Origin: Aceticella autotrophica
GTDB taxonomy: Bacteria; Bacillota; Thermoanaerobacteria; Thermoanaerobacterales; Thermoanaerobacteraceae
DNA length: 64,000 nt
NCBI RefSeq assembly: GCF_017357865.1
Contig: NZ_CP060096.1
Span: forward strand, 682,001-746,000
Direction: 5' to 3'
Of this stretch, positions 1-8,844 are shown in pieces. The notes beneath the pieces are model-generated. The model had not been told where the DNA came from, made no database searches, and saw nothing but the letters and a program-made list of their open reading frames with translations. The translations under genes were made by a program, and so were the position numbers. How positions within the stretch are numbered: position 1 is the stretch's first letter; the number at the start of each line of letters is the position of its first letter.

Positions 1-420
1 GGTGCGGATGGTGAAAAACACAGACCAATTATGCTACATAGGGTTGTGTTTGGCAGTATTGAAAGGTTTATTGCAATATTGATTGAAAATTTCGCCGGGG
101 CATTTCCAATATGGCTATCACCGGTTCAGGTGAAAATATTGCCTATATCTGATAAGCAACTGGATTATGCACAGAATGTATATGAGATATTGATAAATAA
201 TGGAATAAGGGTAGAACTTGATGATAGAAATGAAAAGATAGGCTACAAGATAAGAGAAGCACAGCTTAAAAAAATACCCTATATGCTGATAGTAGGCGAT
301 AAAGAGGTAGAAGCCGGTACAGTCTCAATTAGGGCAAGAAAAGGCGGGGATCTGGGCTCAAAATCATTACAAGAATTTCTTGCAGATGTTTTAAAAGAAA
401 TTCAAAACAAATCATTATAA
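1..420 (+). CDS. thrS: Threonyl-tRNA synthetase, C-terminal part (5' end outside window)
   Basis: Class II aminoacyl-tRNA synthetase that charges tRNA-Thr in the cytoplasm. The frame is open from base 1 and reads GADGEKHRPIMLHR, the approach to class II motif 3, followed by GSIERF, the conserved motif 3 arginine region. The remaining ~100 residues are the alpha/beta anticodon-binding domain (FPIWLSPVQV, then LIVGDKEVEAGTVSIR). About 139 residues are visible; the N-terminal TGS, editing and catalytic core parts lie upstream of the window. aroC follows 35 bases later. Seen: the motifs and the open 5' end. Family assignment is very secure. Confidence 0.95.
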   Translation, partial: GADGEKHRPIMLHRVVFGSIERFIAILIENFAGAFPIWLSPVQVKILPISDKQLDYAQNVYEILINNGIRVELDDRNEKIGYKIREAQLKKIPYMLIVGDKEVEAGTVSIRARKGGDLGSKSLQEFLADVLKEIQNKSL

Positions 421-455
421 GGATAACAGCTTGTTAAGAAAGGAGGAATTTTATT

Positions 456-1502
456 TTGAGGTATTTAACATCCGGGGAAACCCATGGCGAAGCATTGACA
501 GCCATAATTGAGGGCTTGCCTTCTAACCTACCGGTAGATGTTAACTTCATTAATTCAGAACTGAGAAGGCGGCAAGGGGGTTATGGCAGAGGCGGAAGAA
601 TGGCTATTGAACAGGATACTATCCATATATTAAGTGGTGTAAGAGAAGGCAAAACGATAGGTTCACCATTATCATTGATGATATTAAACCGTGATTTTGA
701 AAATTGGAAGGATAAGGAGTTAAAAGTAATAACGCGACCCAGACCCGGACATGCTGATTTGTCAGGAGCGATTAAATATAATCAAAGAGATATGAGAAAT
801 ATTCTTGAAAGGGCAAGTGCCAGAGAAACTGCTGCCCGTGTCGCAGTCGGAAGCATTGCAAAAACCTTGTTGAATATGCTTGATATTAAGGTTAAAAGCA
901 GTGTTCTTGAAATAGGCGGTATAAGGGATGAAAATGAAAGGATTAAGGCAATCGATAAAGCCAAAAAAGAAGGGGATACCCTTGGAGGAATTATAGAAGT
1001 AATTATTGAAGGTGTACCTGTTGGACTTGGCAGCCATGTCCAATGGGATAGAAAGCTTGATGCAATATTAGCATACCATATTATGAGTGTTCAAGCTATA
1101 AAAGCTGTTGAGATAGGACTGGGTTTTGAATCAGCTAAAAAACCCGGTTCTATAGTACATGATGGAATTTATTATGATGGAGAATTTTTAAGGGCAACTA
1201 ACAATGCGGGTGGTATTGAAGGTGGTATATCAAATGGCATGCCTATCATTGCAAGAGCTGCTATGAAGCCGATTCCCACATTAAAAAAGCCTCTAAAATC
1301 TGTAGATATAAATACAAAAGAACAATTTGAAGCAGCATATGAAAGGTCTGATGTTACTGCTGTTGAAGCAGCATCAGTAGTATTAGAATCTGTTTGCGCA
1401 TGGGTAATTGCAGATGAGTGTATGAAAAAATTCGGTGGAGATTCTATAGAGGAGATTTTAAATAATTATAAAATGTACAAAAAATATATAAAAGAATTTT
1501 AA
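456..1502 (+). CDS. aroC: Chorismate synthase
   Basis: Last step of the shikimate pathway: converts 5-enolpyruvylshikimate-3-phosphate to chorismate using reduced FMN. The protein is 348 residues, close to the usual family length. Signatures seen: [14 protein letters not shown] at the N-terminus, [15 protein letters not shown] near residue 110, [15 protein letters not shown] near 250 and [16 protein letters not shown] near 308, the conserved blocks of the FMN/substrate site. The start is TTG at 456, chosen because AGGAGG (441-446) sits 9 bases upstream. It stands alone after thrS, away from other aro genes, and ends in a strong hairpin. Confidence 0.95.
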   Translation: MRYLTSGETHGEALTAIIEGLPSNLPVDVNFINSELRRRQGGYGRGGRMAIEQDTIHILSGVREGKTIGSPLSLMILNRDFENWKDKELKVITRPRPGHADLSGAIKYNQRDMRNILERASARETAARVAVGSIAKTLLNMLDIKVKSSVLEIGGIRDENERIKAIDKAKKEGDTLGGIIEVIIEGVPVGLGSHVQWDRKLDAILAYHIMSVQAIKAVEIGLGFESAKKPGSIVHDGIYYDGEFLRATNNAGGIEGGISNGMPIIARAAMKPIPTLKKPLKSVDINTKEQFEAAYERSDVTAVEAASVVLESVCAWVIADECMKKFGGDSIEEILNNYKMYKKYIKEF

Positions 1503-1523
1503 AGGGGGCTTTTAGCCCCCTTT
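1501..1523 (+). terminator. Hairpin after aroC
   Basis: Perfect 10-bp inverted repeat AAAGGGGGCT / AGCCCCCTTT with a 3-base loop, starting within the aroC stop codon. The following T-run is short, so termination efficiency is uncertain, but position and strength fit an intrinsic terminator. Confidence 0.75.
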
Positions 1524-1602
1524 AAAATATGGCTGATCATATTTATAATCACAAAATGTTTTTGCTGAGTATAAGTGAAAAATTATTCCTTGAAAAATCC
1601 TG

Positions 1603-1631
1603 TTGACAAATGATAAATAAGGGAGTATAAT
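1603..1631 (+). promoter_or_regulatory. SigA-type promoter of the marR-ABC operon
   Basis: TTGACA (1603-1608) and TATAAT (1626-1631) with a 17-base spacer, a perfect housekeeping promoter. It lies 54 bases upstream of the MarR-type gene. Confidence 0.9.
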
Positions 1632-1633
1632 GT

Positions 1634-1669
1634 TTTGCATACGAAATATATTTATACGAAATATGTAAA
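1634..1669 (+). promoter_or_regulatory. Candidate MarR operator (repeats after the -10 box)
   Basis: Just downstream of the -10 box, ATACGAAATAT occurs twice (1639-1649 and 1654-1664, 15 bases apart), flanked by an imperfect inverted pair TTTGCATA (1634-1641) / TATGTAAA (1662-1669). MarR dimers bind palindromic sites that often overlap their own promoter, so this is the likely autorepression site. The repeats are seen; their role is inferred. Confidence 0.5.
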
Positions 1670-1684
1670 GAAAGGAGGAAAAGC

Positions 1685-2122
1685 ATGGAGGAAGTAAGCA
1701 ATGGTATTAAAATACTTAAAGTGTTAAAACAGATAAGGGATATTATGAAGCAGAATATGAAGTATCAGTTTAATAAAATAGATATAACCGGACCACAAGG
1801 CATGTTAATGAGTATGCTGGCTCATCATGGGAAAATGAAAATTAGTGATTTAAGTGAGAATCTTGGACTATCAAACAGCACTGTATCTGGTATTATTGAT
1901 AGATTGGAGAGACAAGGTCTGGTTGAAAGAATCAGAAGCATTGAGGATAGAAGAGTGGTTTATGTTAGTGTTACTTCGGAGTTTAAAAAAAATGCTAAGG
2001 AACAATTAAATGAAATCGAAAAGAAATTTGAGGATATGATGAATAAAGCTACTCCAGAGGAATTAAATACGATATTTGAAGGTTTAAACACATTAAAAGA
2101 GGTAATGGATAGGAATAAATAA
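1685..2122 (+). CDS. MarR-family transcriptional regulator
   Basis: A 145-residue winged helix-turn-helix protein. Residues ~40-105 carry the MarR core: KISDLSENLGLSNSTVSGII (HTH) then RLERQGLVERIRSIEDRR, the wing with the family DRR motif. The C-terminal helices form the dimer interface. RBS AAGGAGG lies directly upstream of ATG 1685. It precedes a two-subunit ABC exporter by 93 bases, and a perfect SigA promoter plus repeats stand before it. The inference is that it represses its own operon and is released by a compound the exporter removes; the ligand cannot be read from the sequence. Confidence 0.88.
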   Translation: MEEVSNGIKILKVLKQIRDIMKQNMKYQFNKIDITGPQGMLMSMLAHHGKMKISDLSENLGLSNSTVSGIIDRLERQGLVERIRSIEDRRVVYVSVTSEFKKNAKEQLNEIEKKFEDMMNKATPEELNTIFEGLNTLKEVMDRNK

Positions 2123-2215
2123 TAATTTAAACTGTAAATTTATATTTAGGATTTAAGTTGATTTAATACCATAGAAGGAAATATACGCTATATTTTAAAT
2201 AAGGAGTAGATTATT

Positions 2216-4441
2216 ATGCTGAAATTATTGAAATACTTAAAGCCGTTTACTGTCATGCTTATTGTTGTAATAATGCTATTATTTGTCCAGGCGATGTGTG
2301 ACCTTGCACTTCCGGATTATATGTCCAATATTGTTAATAAAGGTATCCAGCAGGGTGGGATTGTAAATGCCGTACCGAAAGCAATTAGAAAAAGTCAGAT
2401 GGATAAACTTGTGCTGTTTATGAGTCCCGCTGATAAGGCAGAGGTTTTGAAAAATTATAAGTTAGTTGATAAATCAACTGCTGATTATAATAAATATATC
2501 AAAGATTATCCGGTTCTTTCTAAAGAACCTGTTTATATTCTTAAAAATACAGATAAATCGGAAATTGATAAAATAAACCTCACAATGGGAAAGGCTTTTA
2601 TTACTGTAACAGGTATTGAAAAGGCTAAGGATAGTGCAAAAGGTGGAATAATTGATTTTAATGGGAAGAAAATACCGGCTAACGTAGATTTATTTGCAAT
2701 GATAGCAAAGATGCCAAGAGAGCAGCTTTCTCAATTAAGTGGTGAAATGGATAAAAAATTTTCAGCCCTTGGTGATAATATGATTATCCAGGCTGCTGTT
2801 TCTTCAGTAAAAGCAGAATATAAAGCATTAGGAATGAATACAGATAAAATTCAAATTAGCTATATCATAAATACAGGGATAATAATGCTTTTGATATCTC
2901 TGCTAAGTGCCGCATGTTTGATTATGGTGGTATTTTTAGCAGCGAAAATAGCAGCAGGTGTCGGGCGAAATCTGCGGGAAAATATATTTACAAAGGTGGA
3001 GAATTTTTCACTGACCGAATTTGATAAATTCTCCACTGCTTCACTTATAACAAGAACAACAAATGATATTACACAGATTCAGATGCTTCTTGTTATTATG
3101 ATAAGAATGATATTTTATGCACCGATTATGGGTGTAGGGGGAATAATTAGAGCACTTGGTAAAAGTACATCCATGTCTTGGATTATTGCATTAACAATCA
3201 TTGTACTTCTTAGTTTAATTATGGTAGTATTTGCGGTTGCTATGCCTAAGTTTAAGATTATACAAAAGCTTGTTGATAAGTTAAATCTTGTAACCCGTGA
3301 AAATCTTTCAGGTATAATGGTTATAAGGGCTTTTAATACCCAAAAATTTGAAAAAGATCGTTTTGACAAAGCAAATCAAGACCTTACAAAGACAAATCTC
3401 TTTGTAAACCGTGTAATAGTATTTATGATGCCTGCTATGATGTTTATAATGAATGGGGTTACCTTACTTATTGTTTGGGTAGGCGCTAACAAGATTGCAA
3501 ATTCAAGTATGCAGGTTGGCGATATGATGGCATTTATGCAGTATGCCATACAAATTATTTCGGCGTTTTTGATGATGTCCCTTATGTTTATTTTGATTCC
3601 AAGAGCTTCTGTATCTGCACAGCGTATTGATGAGGTTTTGGAAACGGAGCCGACAATTCTTGATCCCAAGGAACCAAAGCACTTTGCCAAGGAAGCAAAA
3701 GGGATAGTTGAGTTTAAAAATGTTTGCTTCAGATTTCCCGGCGCAGAGAAAGATACGCTTAAGAATATAAGTTTTAAAGCCTTACCGGGTCAGACAACGG
3801 CATTTATTGGTTCTACAGGTTCAGGCAAAACCATTCTTGTCAGCTTAATTCTTCGCTTTTATGACGTAACAGGGGGTCAAATCTTAATCGATGGGATAGA
3901 TATAAGAGAAGTGACACAGCATGAACTTCGCAGCAGGATCGGTTATGTGCCTCAGAAAGGTTTATTATTTAGCGGAACGATCAAGTCAAATCTAATGTAC
4001 GGAGATGAAAATGCATCAGATGAAGATATAAAAAAAGCTGCTGAAATTGCTCAGGCCATAGAATTTATAAATGAAAAAGCGGAAGGCTTTGATAGTGAAA
4101 TCTCGCAGAGCGGAACAAATGTTTCAGGAGGGCAAAAGCAAAGATTATCAATTGCTCGTGCTCTTGTTAAAAAACCTGATATCTATATTTTTGATGATAG
4201 TTTTTCGGCTCTTGATTTTAAGACTGATGCAGCTCTCAGAAAAGCCTTAAAAGCCAAAACAAGTCAAAGTACCGTTCTTATTGTTGCACAACGTATTTCA
4301 ACGATTATGAATGCAGATGAGATTATTGTACTTGAAGATGGGGAAATAGTAGGGATTGGTACACATAAGGAACTCATGGAAAATTGTAAGATTTATCAGG
4401 AAATTGCTTTATCACAGCTTTCAAAGGAGGAATTGGCGTGA
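2216..4441 (+). CDS. ABC multidrug-type exporter, subunit 1 (degenerate Walker B)
   Basis: Half of a heterodimeric ABC exporter (BmrC/TM287-like) in the cytoplasmic membrane; 741 residues, longer than the usual ~580. The extra length is a hydrophilic segment (~residues 45-205) between TM1 and TM2, probably outside the cell. A six-helix exporter domain follows, then the NBD: Walker A GSTGSGKT (~532), signature VSGGQKQR (~635), Walker B IYIFDDSFSALD (~659). The residue after the Walker B Asp is Asp instead of the catalytic Glu, typical of the inactive site in heterodimeric exporters. Its stop overlaps the start of subunit 2 by 4 bases. The substrate is unknown. Confidence 0.9.
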   Translation: MLKLLKYLKPFTVMLIVVIMLLFVQAMCDLALPDYMSNIVNKGIQQGGIVNAVPKAIRKSQMDKLVLFMSPADKAEVLKNYKLVDKSTADYNKYIKDYPVLSKEPVYILKNTDKSEIDKINLTMGKAFITVTGIEKAKDSAKGGIIDFNGKKIPANVDLFAMIAKMPREQLSQLSGEMDKKFSALGDNMIIQAAVSSVKAEYKALGMNTDKIQISYIINTGIIMLLISLLSAACLIMVVFLAAKIAAGVGRNLRENIFTKVENFSLTEFDKFSTASLITRTTNDITQIQMLLVIMIRMIFYAPIMGVGGIIRALGKSTSMSWIIALTIIVLLSLIMVVFAVAMPKFKIIQKLVDKLNLVTRENLSGIMVIRAFNTQKFEKDRFDKANQDLTKTNLFVNRVIVFMMPAMMFIMNGVTLLIVWVGANKIANSSMQVGDMMAFMQYAIQIISAFLMMSLMFILIPRASVSAQRIDEVLETEPTILDPKEPKHFAKEAKGIVEFKNVCFRFPGAEKDTLKNISFKALPGQTTAFIGSTGSGKTILVSLILRFYDVTGGQILIDGIDIREVTQHELRSRIGYVPQKGLLFSGTIKSNLMYGDENASDEDIKKAAEIAQAIEFINEKAEGFDSEISQSGTNVSGGQKQRLSIARALVKKPDIYIFDDSFSALDFKTDAALRKALKAKTSQSTVLIVAQRISTIMNADEIIVLEDGEIVGIGTHKELMENCKIYQEIALSQLSKEELA

Positions 4442-6297
4442 GCAACCAAGATAATTTGAAATCACAAAAGCGCTTATCAATGCTTGGGCATCCTGGCGGC
4501 ATGTCACAGGGAACAGAAAAAGCCCGTGATTTTAAAGGTACAATGAAAAAACTGTTTAAATACCTAAGCCCTTATAAAATATCAATGATTATTGTTTTTA
4601 TATTTGCAGTAGCCAGCACAATATTTACTATTGTAGGACCTAAAATTTTAGGTAAGGCTACGACAAAGTTATTTGAAGGAGTTATGAATAAAATCTCAGG
4701 TAATGGAACAATAGACTTTGATTATATTGAAAGAATAATTCTTATTCTTTTATGTTTTTATTTGTTGAGCCTATTATTTGGATATATACAGGGTTGGGTA
4801 ATGTCAGGGGTTTCAATGAAGGTGACATATAAGTTAAGAAAAGATATTTTTGATAAGATTCATCGTATGCCTCTCGGATATTTTGAAAGTACAAACCAAG
4901 GGGAAGTATTATCACGTATTACCAATGATGTTGATACAATAAGCCAAACCCTTAATCAGAGTTTAACACAAATTATTACATCAATTACAACGGTAATCGG
5001 AGTACTTATCATGATGTTTAGCATAAACTGGATAATGGCTCTTGTGGCATTATTAACGGTGCCTATTTCCATGCTGATGATTATGGGTATTATGAAATAC
5101 TCTCAGAGATATTTCAAGGAGCAACAGGATTATTTAGGGCATGTAAACGGTCATGTTGAAGAGATGTTCGGGGGGCATTTTATAGTAAGGGCATTTAATG
5201 GTGAAAAGAAAAGTATTGATCATTTTAATAAATTGAATAACAGGCTTTATAACTCAACATGGAAGTCTCAGTTTTTAAGTGGCTTAATTATGCCTGTCAT
5301 GAATATTGTAGGTAATATTATCTATGTAATTGAGTGTATTTTGGGTGGATGGCTTGCTATTAAAAAAACCATTGAGGTTGGTGATATTCAGGCTTTTATT
5401 CAGTATATACGTTCATTTACAATGCCAATTTCTCAAATTGCCAATATATCTAATATTTTACAACAGACGGCTGCTTGTGCAGAACGTGTATTTGAATTTT
5501 TAGCTGAGGAAGAAGAGATTCCTGATACTTCTGTCCCTGTAAAGCTTGATAATATTCATGGCAATGTTGAGTTTAAACATGTTCGCTTTGGATATAATCC
5601 TGATAAAATCATCATTAATGATTTTTCTGCTTATATTAAACCGGGACAAAAGGTTGCAATTGTCGGACCAACTGGAGCAGGCAAGACAACAATAGTTAAA
5701 TTGCTTATGCGCTTTTATGATGTAAATGAAGGTGAAATCTTGATTGATGGGCATAATATAAAGGAATATACCCGTAGCGATTTACGCTCAATATTTGGAA
5801 TGGTTTTGCAGGATGCCTGGCTTTCTAACAGCAGTATAATGGATAATATCAGGTATGGTCGTCTTAATGCAACTGAAAAAGAAGTTATAGCTGCTGCAAA
5901 AGCAGCATATGTTGACAACTTTGTGCATACGCTTCCTGCTGGTTATAATATGGTGCTGAATGAAGAAGCTTCAAACGTATCTCAAGGTCAGAAGCAGCTT
6001 ATAACCATTGCAAGAGCTATTTTAAAAGATCCAAAGATACTTATTCTTGATGAGGCTACGAGTTCTGTTGACACTCGTACTGAGGTACTAATTCAAAAGG
6101 CTATGGATAATCTTATGAAGAACCGTACAAGTTTTATAATTGCACATCGATTGTCGACAATTCAGAATGCTGATTTAATTCTTGTTATGAATCATGGAGA
6201 CATTGTTGAACAGGGTACACATAAAGAATTGCTTGCAAAAGGCGGTTTTTACGCAAATCTTTATAACAGCCAATTTGAAGAAGCATTAGTTAGTTAA
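4438..6297 (+). CDS. ABC multidrug-type exporter, subunit 2
   Basis: Partner half-transporter (BmrD/TM288-like), 619 residues. A short hydrophilic N-terminus precedes a six-helix exporter domain (~50-340) and an NBD with Walker A GPTGAGKTT (~410), signature VSQGQKQL (~515) and canonical Walker B ILILDEATSSVD (~536). The Glu is intact here, but the signature reads SQGQ instead of SGGQ. Subunit 1 Walker A/B pairs with this signature, so both changes fall in the same composite ATP site. GTG start at 4438, overlapping subunit 1. Drug or lipid export is inferred from family; MarR linkage supports inducible efflux. Confidence 0.9.
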   Translation: MSNQDNLKSQKRLSMLGHPGGMSQGTEKARDFKGTMKKLFKYLSPYKISMIIVFIFAVASTIFTIVGPKILGKATTKLFEGVMNKISGNGTIDFDYIERIILILLCFYLLSLLFGYIQGWVMSGVSMKVTYKLRKDIFDKIHRMPLGYFESTNQGEVLSRITNDVDTISQTLNQSLTQIITSITTVIGVLIMMFSINWIMALVALLTVPISMLMIMGIMKYSQRYFKEQQDYLGHVNGHVEEMFGGHFIVRAFNGEKKSIDHFNKLNNRLYNSTWKSQFLSGLIMPVMNIVGNIIYVIECILGGWLAIKKTIEVGDIQAFIQYIRSFTMPISQIANISNILQQTAACAERVFEFLAEEEEIPDTSVPVKLDNIHGNVEFKHVRFGYNPDKIIINDFSAYIKPGQKVAIVGPTGAGKTTIVKLLMRFYDVNEGEILIDGHNIKEYTRSDLRSIFGMVLQDAWLSNSSIMDNIRYGRLNATEKEVIAAAKAAYVDNFVHTLPAGYNMVLNEEASNVSQGQKQLITIARAILKDPKILILDEATSSVDTRTEVLIQKAMDNLMKNRTSFIIAHRLSTIQNADLILVMNHGDIVEQGTHKELLAKGGFYANLYNSQFEEALVS

Positions 6298-6300
6298 ATT

Positions 6301-6371
6301 GGTAGCCCGCCCTTAATGCTGCAAAATAAAAGGTGTGTCCATTTAACAAACAGTGTAAAGGGTGGGCTACC
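6301..6371. repeat. Long-armed inverted repeat between the ABC operon and fprA
   Basis: GGTAGCCCGCCCTT (6301-6314) pairs with AAGGGTGGGCTACC (6358-6371), 13 of 14 Watson-Crick plus one G-T, around a 43-base loop. It lies between convergent genes and could be a terminator with a large loop, or the footprint of a lost insertion sequence. An adjacent palindrome AAAAAGATCTTTTT (6380-6393) and a stretch with repeated TGTCCC-type words (~6400-6424) follow. The repeat is seen; its origin is inferred. Confidence 0.55.
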
Positions 6372-6425
6372 TATGCTTTAAAAAGATCTTTTTATTTCAC
6401 GGGCAAGAAACCTGTCCCCTTGTCC

Positions 6426-7604
6426 CTAAAGTATACCTAATTCCCTGTGCTTCTGTGCAATTGTATGGGAAAGGTTATCCAGAGCTTTAAAATCCTCGTC
6501 TTTTGGATAACCTTTTATAAATACTGGAGAAATAAGTTCAGCTTTTAAATTTGTAAACATTTCTGTAAGCTGTTTGTCTGCTCTGCTTCCCCAACTATAT
6601 GATCCAATTATTGACACAAATTCTGTTTTTGGCTTTAATGCGTTCGCAAGATATGCAGCATAAACTGCCATAGGATGTGCTCCAGCCAAAACAGTTGGTG
6701 TAGCTATTATAATTGTAGCTGCATCTATTAAGGCCATTGAAAGCTCTCCAGTATCTGTTACAGTTAAATCAAATGGCTCGACCTTAATACCTTTAGCAAT
6801 TAAAGATGTTTCAAGATACTCTTCCATCTTCTTTACGCTTCCATGCATTGAAACATACGGTATTACAACAATATTTTTGGGTTTATGGTATACCCAATCC
6901 TTATATGCATCAAGTATAAAGTTGGGATCATCATACAAAGGACCATGACTTGGAGCAATTATCTGTATGTCCAAATCTTTAATCTTATCAAGATTTTTCT
7001 CTATAAAGCTTCTAAAAGGCATCATTATCTCTGCATAATACCTTTTTGCTGCATCATATACTTGGCATCTGTCAATTACATATAAATCAGATGTTGCAAG
7101 ATGGGATCCTAAAAAATCACATGTAAAAAGTATCTTATCCTCTTTCAAATACGTAAACATAGTTTCAGGCCAGTGTACCCAGGGAGCATATATAAAAGTA
7201 AGGGTCTTGTCTCCCAAATCTAATGTTTCGCCATCTGCAACAGTAATAATCTTTTCCTCAGGAAGAAGCAATAAATCCATTAAAAATCCTTTTGCTTTTT
7301 GAGAACACAAAACCTTTGCATTTGGATATTTTTCAAGTACCATAGGAATAGTCCCAGAATGATCTTGTTCAGCATGGTGTGCAATTATATAATCAATTTT
7401 ACTAACGTCTTTAAGCTGTTCCATTAAAACCTCAGCTTTCATTGGATCTACAGTATCTAAAAGGGCAGTTTTGCTGCTACCTTCAATTAAATATGCATTA
7501 TAACTTGTTCCATTTGGCAGTGGTATAAGAGAATCAAACAGTCTTCTCTCAAAATGCACTGCACCAATCTTGCTTACGCCCGGTCTTATAATCATTGGTT
7601 TCAA
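6426..7604 (-). CDS. fprA: A-type flavoprotein (flavodiiron oxygen/NO reductase)
   Basis: Cytoplasmic enzyme reducing O2 to water or NO to N2O with electrons from rubredoxin or a reductase; a typical defence of anaerobes. The N-terminal ~250 residues are a metallo-beta-lactamase domain with di-iron ligands in HHAEQDHSG and later HWPETMFTY, CDFLG and SHGPLY. The C-terminal ~150 residues are flavodoxin-like and FMN-binding (PYVSMHGSVKKME, IIGSYSWGS). Start taken as TTG at 7604 because GGAGGG sits 6 bases before it; a TTG at 7619 overlaps the SD and is less likely. Monocistronic and convergent with the ABC operon. Confidence 0.93.
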   Translation of the reverse strand: MKPMIIRPGVSKIGAVHFERRLFDSLIPLPNGTSYNAYLIEGSSKTALLDTVDPMKAEVLMEQLKDVSKIDYIIAHHAEQDHSGTIPMVLEKYPNAKVLCSQKAKGFLMDLLLLPEEKIITVADGETLDLGDKTLTFIYAPWVHWPETMFTYLKEDKILFTCDFLGSHLATSDLYVIDRCQVYDAAKRYYAEIMMPFRSFIEKNLDKIKDLDIQIIAPSHGPLYDDPNFILDAYKDWVYHKPKNIVVIPYVSMHGSVKKMEEYLETSLIAKGIKVEPFDLTVTDTGELSMALIDAATIIIATPTVLAGAHPMAVYAAYLANALKPKTEFVSIIGSYSWGSRADKQLTEMFTNLKAELISPVFIKGYPKDEDFKALDNLSHTIAQKHRELGIL

Positions 7605-7645
7605 ATTCTTTCCCTCCAACCTAATTAAATTATCTTCACATCTTT

Positions 7646-7651
7646 ATTATA
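7646..7651 (-). promoter_or_regulatory. -10 element of fprA promoter
   Basis: On the minus strand the sequence reads TGTTATAAT, an extended -10 (TGnTATAAT), about 42 bases before the TTG start. The -35 is weak. The 305-base gap 7605-7908 otherwise holds only this promoter and the divergent GH130 promoter. Confidence 0.6.
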
Positions 7652-7798
7652 ACAAATATTGATTGAAAACAAAACAAATTTAATAAATTGTATTATTTCA
7701 TAGAATTTCTCTGTACGCCAAACCAATTAATATTTTTTAAAATTATGGTTACAAATGTATAATTATAGTAATAAAGTATAACATTCGATTAACGGTAT

Positions 7799-7830
7799 AA
7801 AGATGTGTTATAATAAGGTTTGAGGATAAA
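7799..7830 (+). promoter_or_regulatory. GH130 promoter, near copy of the 10141-10172 promoter
   Basis: Contains TGTTATAAT (extended -10; TATAAT at 7809-7814). The 32 bases 7799-7830 match 10141-10172 at 30 positions, while flanking sequence does not match. This points to duplication of a regulatory unit or strong common selection. Confidence 0.7.
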
Positions 7831-7908
7831 TATTTTCAAAAAGTTCTATGACTAAAATTATTCGAAATGGGAGCAATAGCTTGATTGTTCCGGAGGTGTA
7901 ATAAAGCT

Positions 7909-8844
7909 GTGAAAGAGCCGATAGTTAAACGCTATGAAGGAAATCCTATTTTAACAAAAAAAGATATACCTTATCCTGTGTTTACAGTGCATAATGCCGG
8001 TATGGCAAAATATCAGGGAAAATATTACATGATTTTTAGGGCACATAAAGATAACGGACGAAGCATACTTGGGCTTGCTGTAAGTGATGATGGTTACAAT
8101 TTTACTGCAGAGGATAAACCTTTTATGACACCCGCTAAAGAAGGGATATTTGCAGAATATGAGGAATATGGTATTGAAGACCCCCGTATCTGTTGTATAG
8201 AAGGAGAATATCTTATAACTTACAGTGCCTATTCAAAAAACGGTGTTAGAACAGGATTAGCAAAAACAAAAGATTTTAAATCGGTTGAACGTATATCATT
8301 TATAACTCAGGCTGATTATCGTAATACAGTTATATTTCCAGAAAGAATCGATGGTAAGTATGTAAGGCTTGACAGACCTCATACCCAGATTGCACCTTGG
8401 TCTATTTGGATAACCTATTCAAAAGATTTGATATATTGGGGTGAGTCGAGGATAGTTATGAAACCTTATCCTTACCATTGGGATGAGATGAAAATTGGTC
8501 CCGGTGCCACACCCTTTAAAACAGATAAGGGATGGCTCTCGATTTATCATGGGGTATTTTCTACAATGGATGGCTGCATATACAGATTGGGAGCTGCACT
8601 TCACGACTTAAAAAACCCGGCAAAGATTCTTGGGGTTGGAGATTCATGGATATTGCAACCTGAAACACCATGTGAAGTCATAGGGTATGTTCATAATGTT
8701 GTATTTACTTGCGGTGCTATTCCAGAAGATGATGGAACAGTTAAAATATACTGGGGTGGTGCTGATTCAGTTATGAATGTTGGCGTAGCTAAAATTGATG
8801 ATTTGGTTGATTTGTGTTTAAATAATGGAAGACCTGCATTGTAA
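7909..8844 (+). CDS. GH130-family glycoside phosphorylase (mannoside phosphorylase-like)
   Basis: Five-bladed beta-propeller enzyme of family GH130, which reversibly phosphorolyses beta-mannosides to mannose 1-phosphate. Seen: VKRYEGNPIL and VHNAG near the N-terminus, MIFRAH, EYGIEDPRIC (acidic catalytic region), HTQIAPWSIW, IGPGATPFKTDKGWL, and a C-terminal YWGGADSVMNVGVA. Length is 311 residues, normal for the GH130_2 type. Start GTG 7909 is chosen because GGAGGTG (7892-7898) precedes it and homologues begin about there; an upstream TTG (7885) would put the SD inside the gene. Its last 27 bases overlap a gene on the other strand. Exact substrate not readable. Confidence 0.88.
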   Translation: MKEPIVKRYEGNPILTKKDIPYPVFTVHNAGMAKYQGKYYMIFRAHKDNGRSILGLAVSDDGYNFTAEDKPFMTPAKEGIFAEYEEYGIEDPRICCIEGEYLITYSAYSKNGVRTGLAKTKDFKSVERISFITQADYRNTVIFPERIDGKYVRLDRPHTQIAPWSIWITYSKDLIYWGESRIVMKPYPYHWDEMKIGPGATPFKTDKGWLSIYHGVFSTMDGCIYRLGAALHDLKNPAKILGVGDSWILQPETPCEVIGYVHNVVFTCGAIPEDDGTVKIYWGGADSVMNVGVAKIDDLVDLCLNNGRPAL

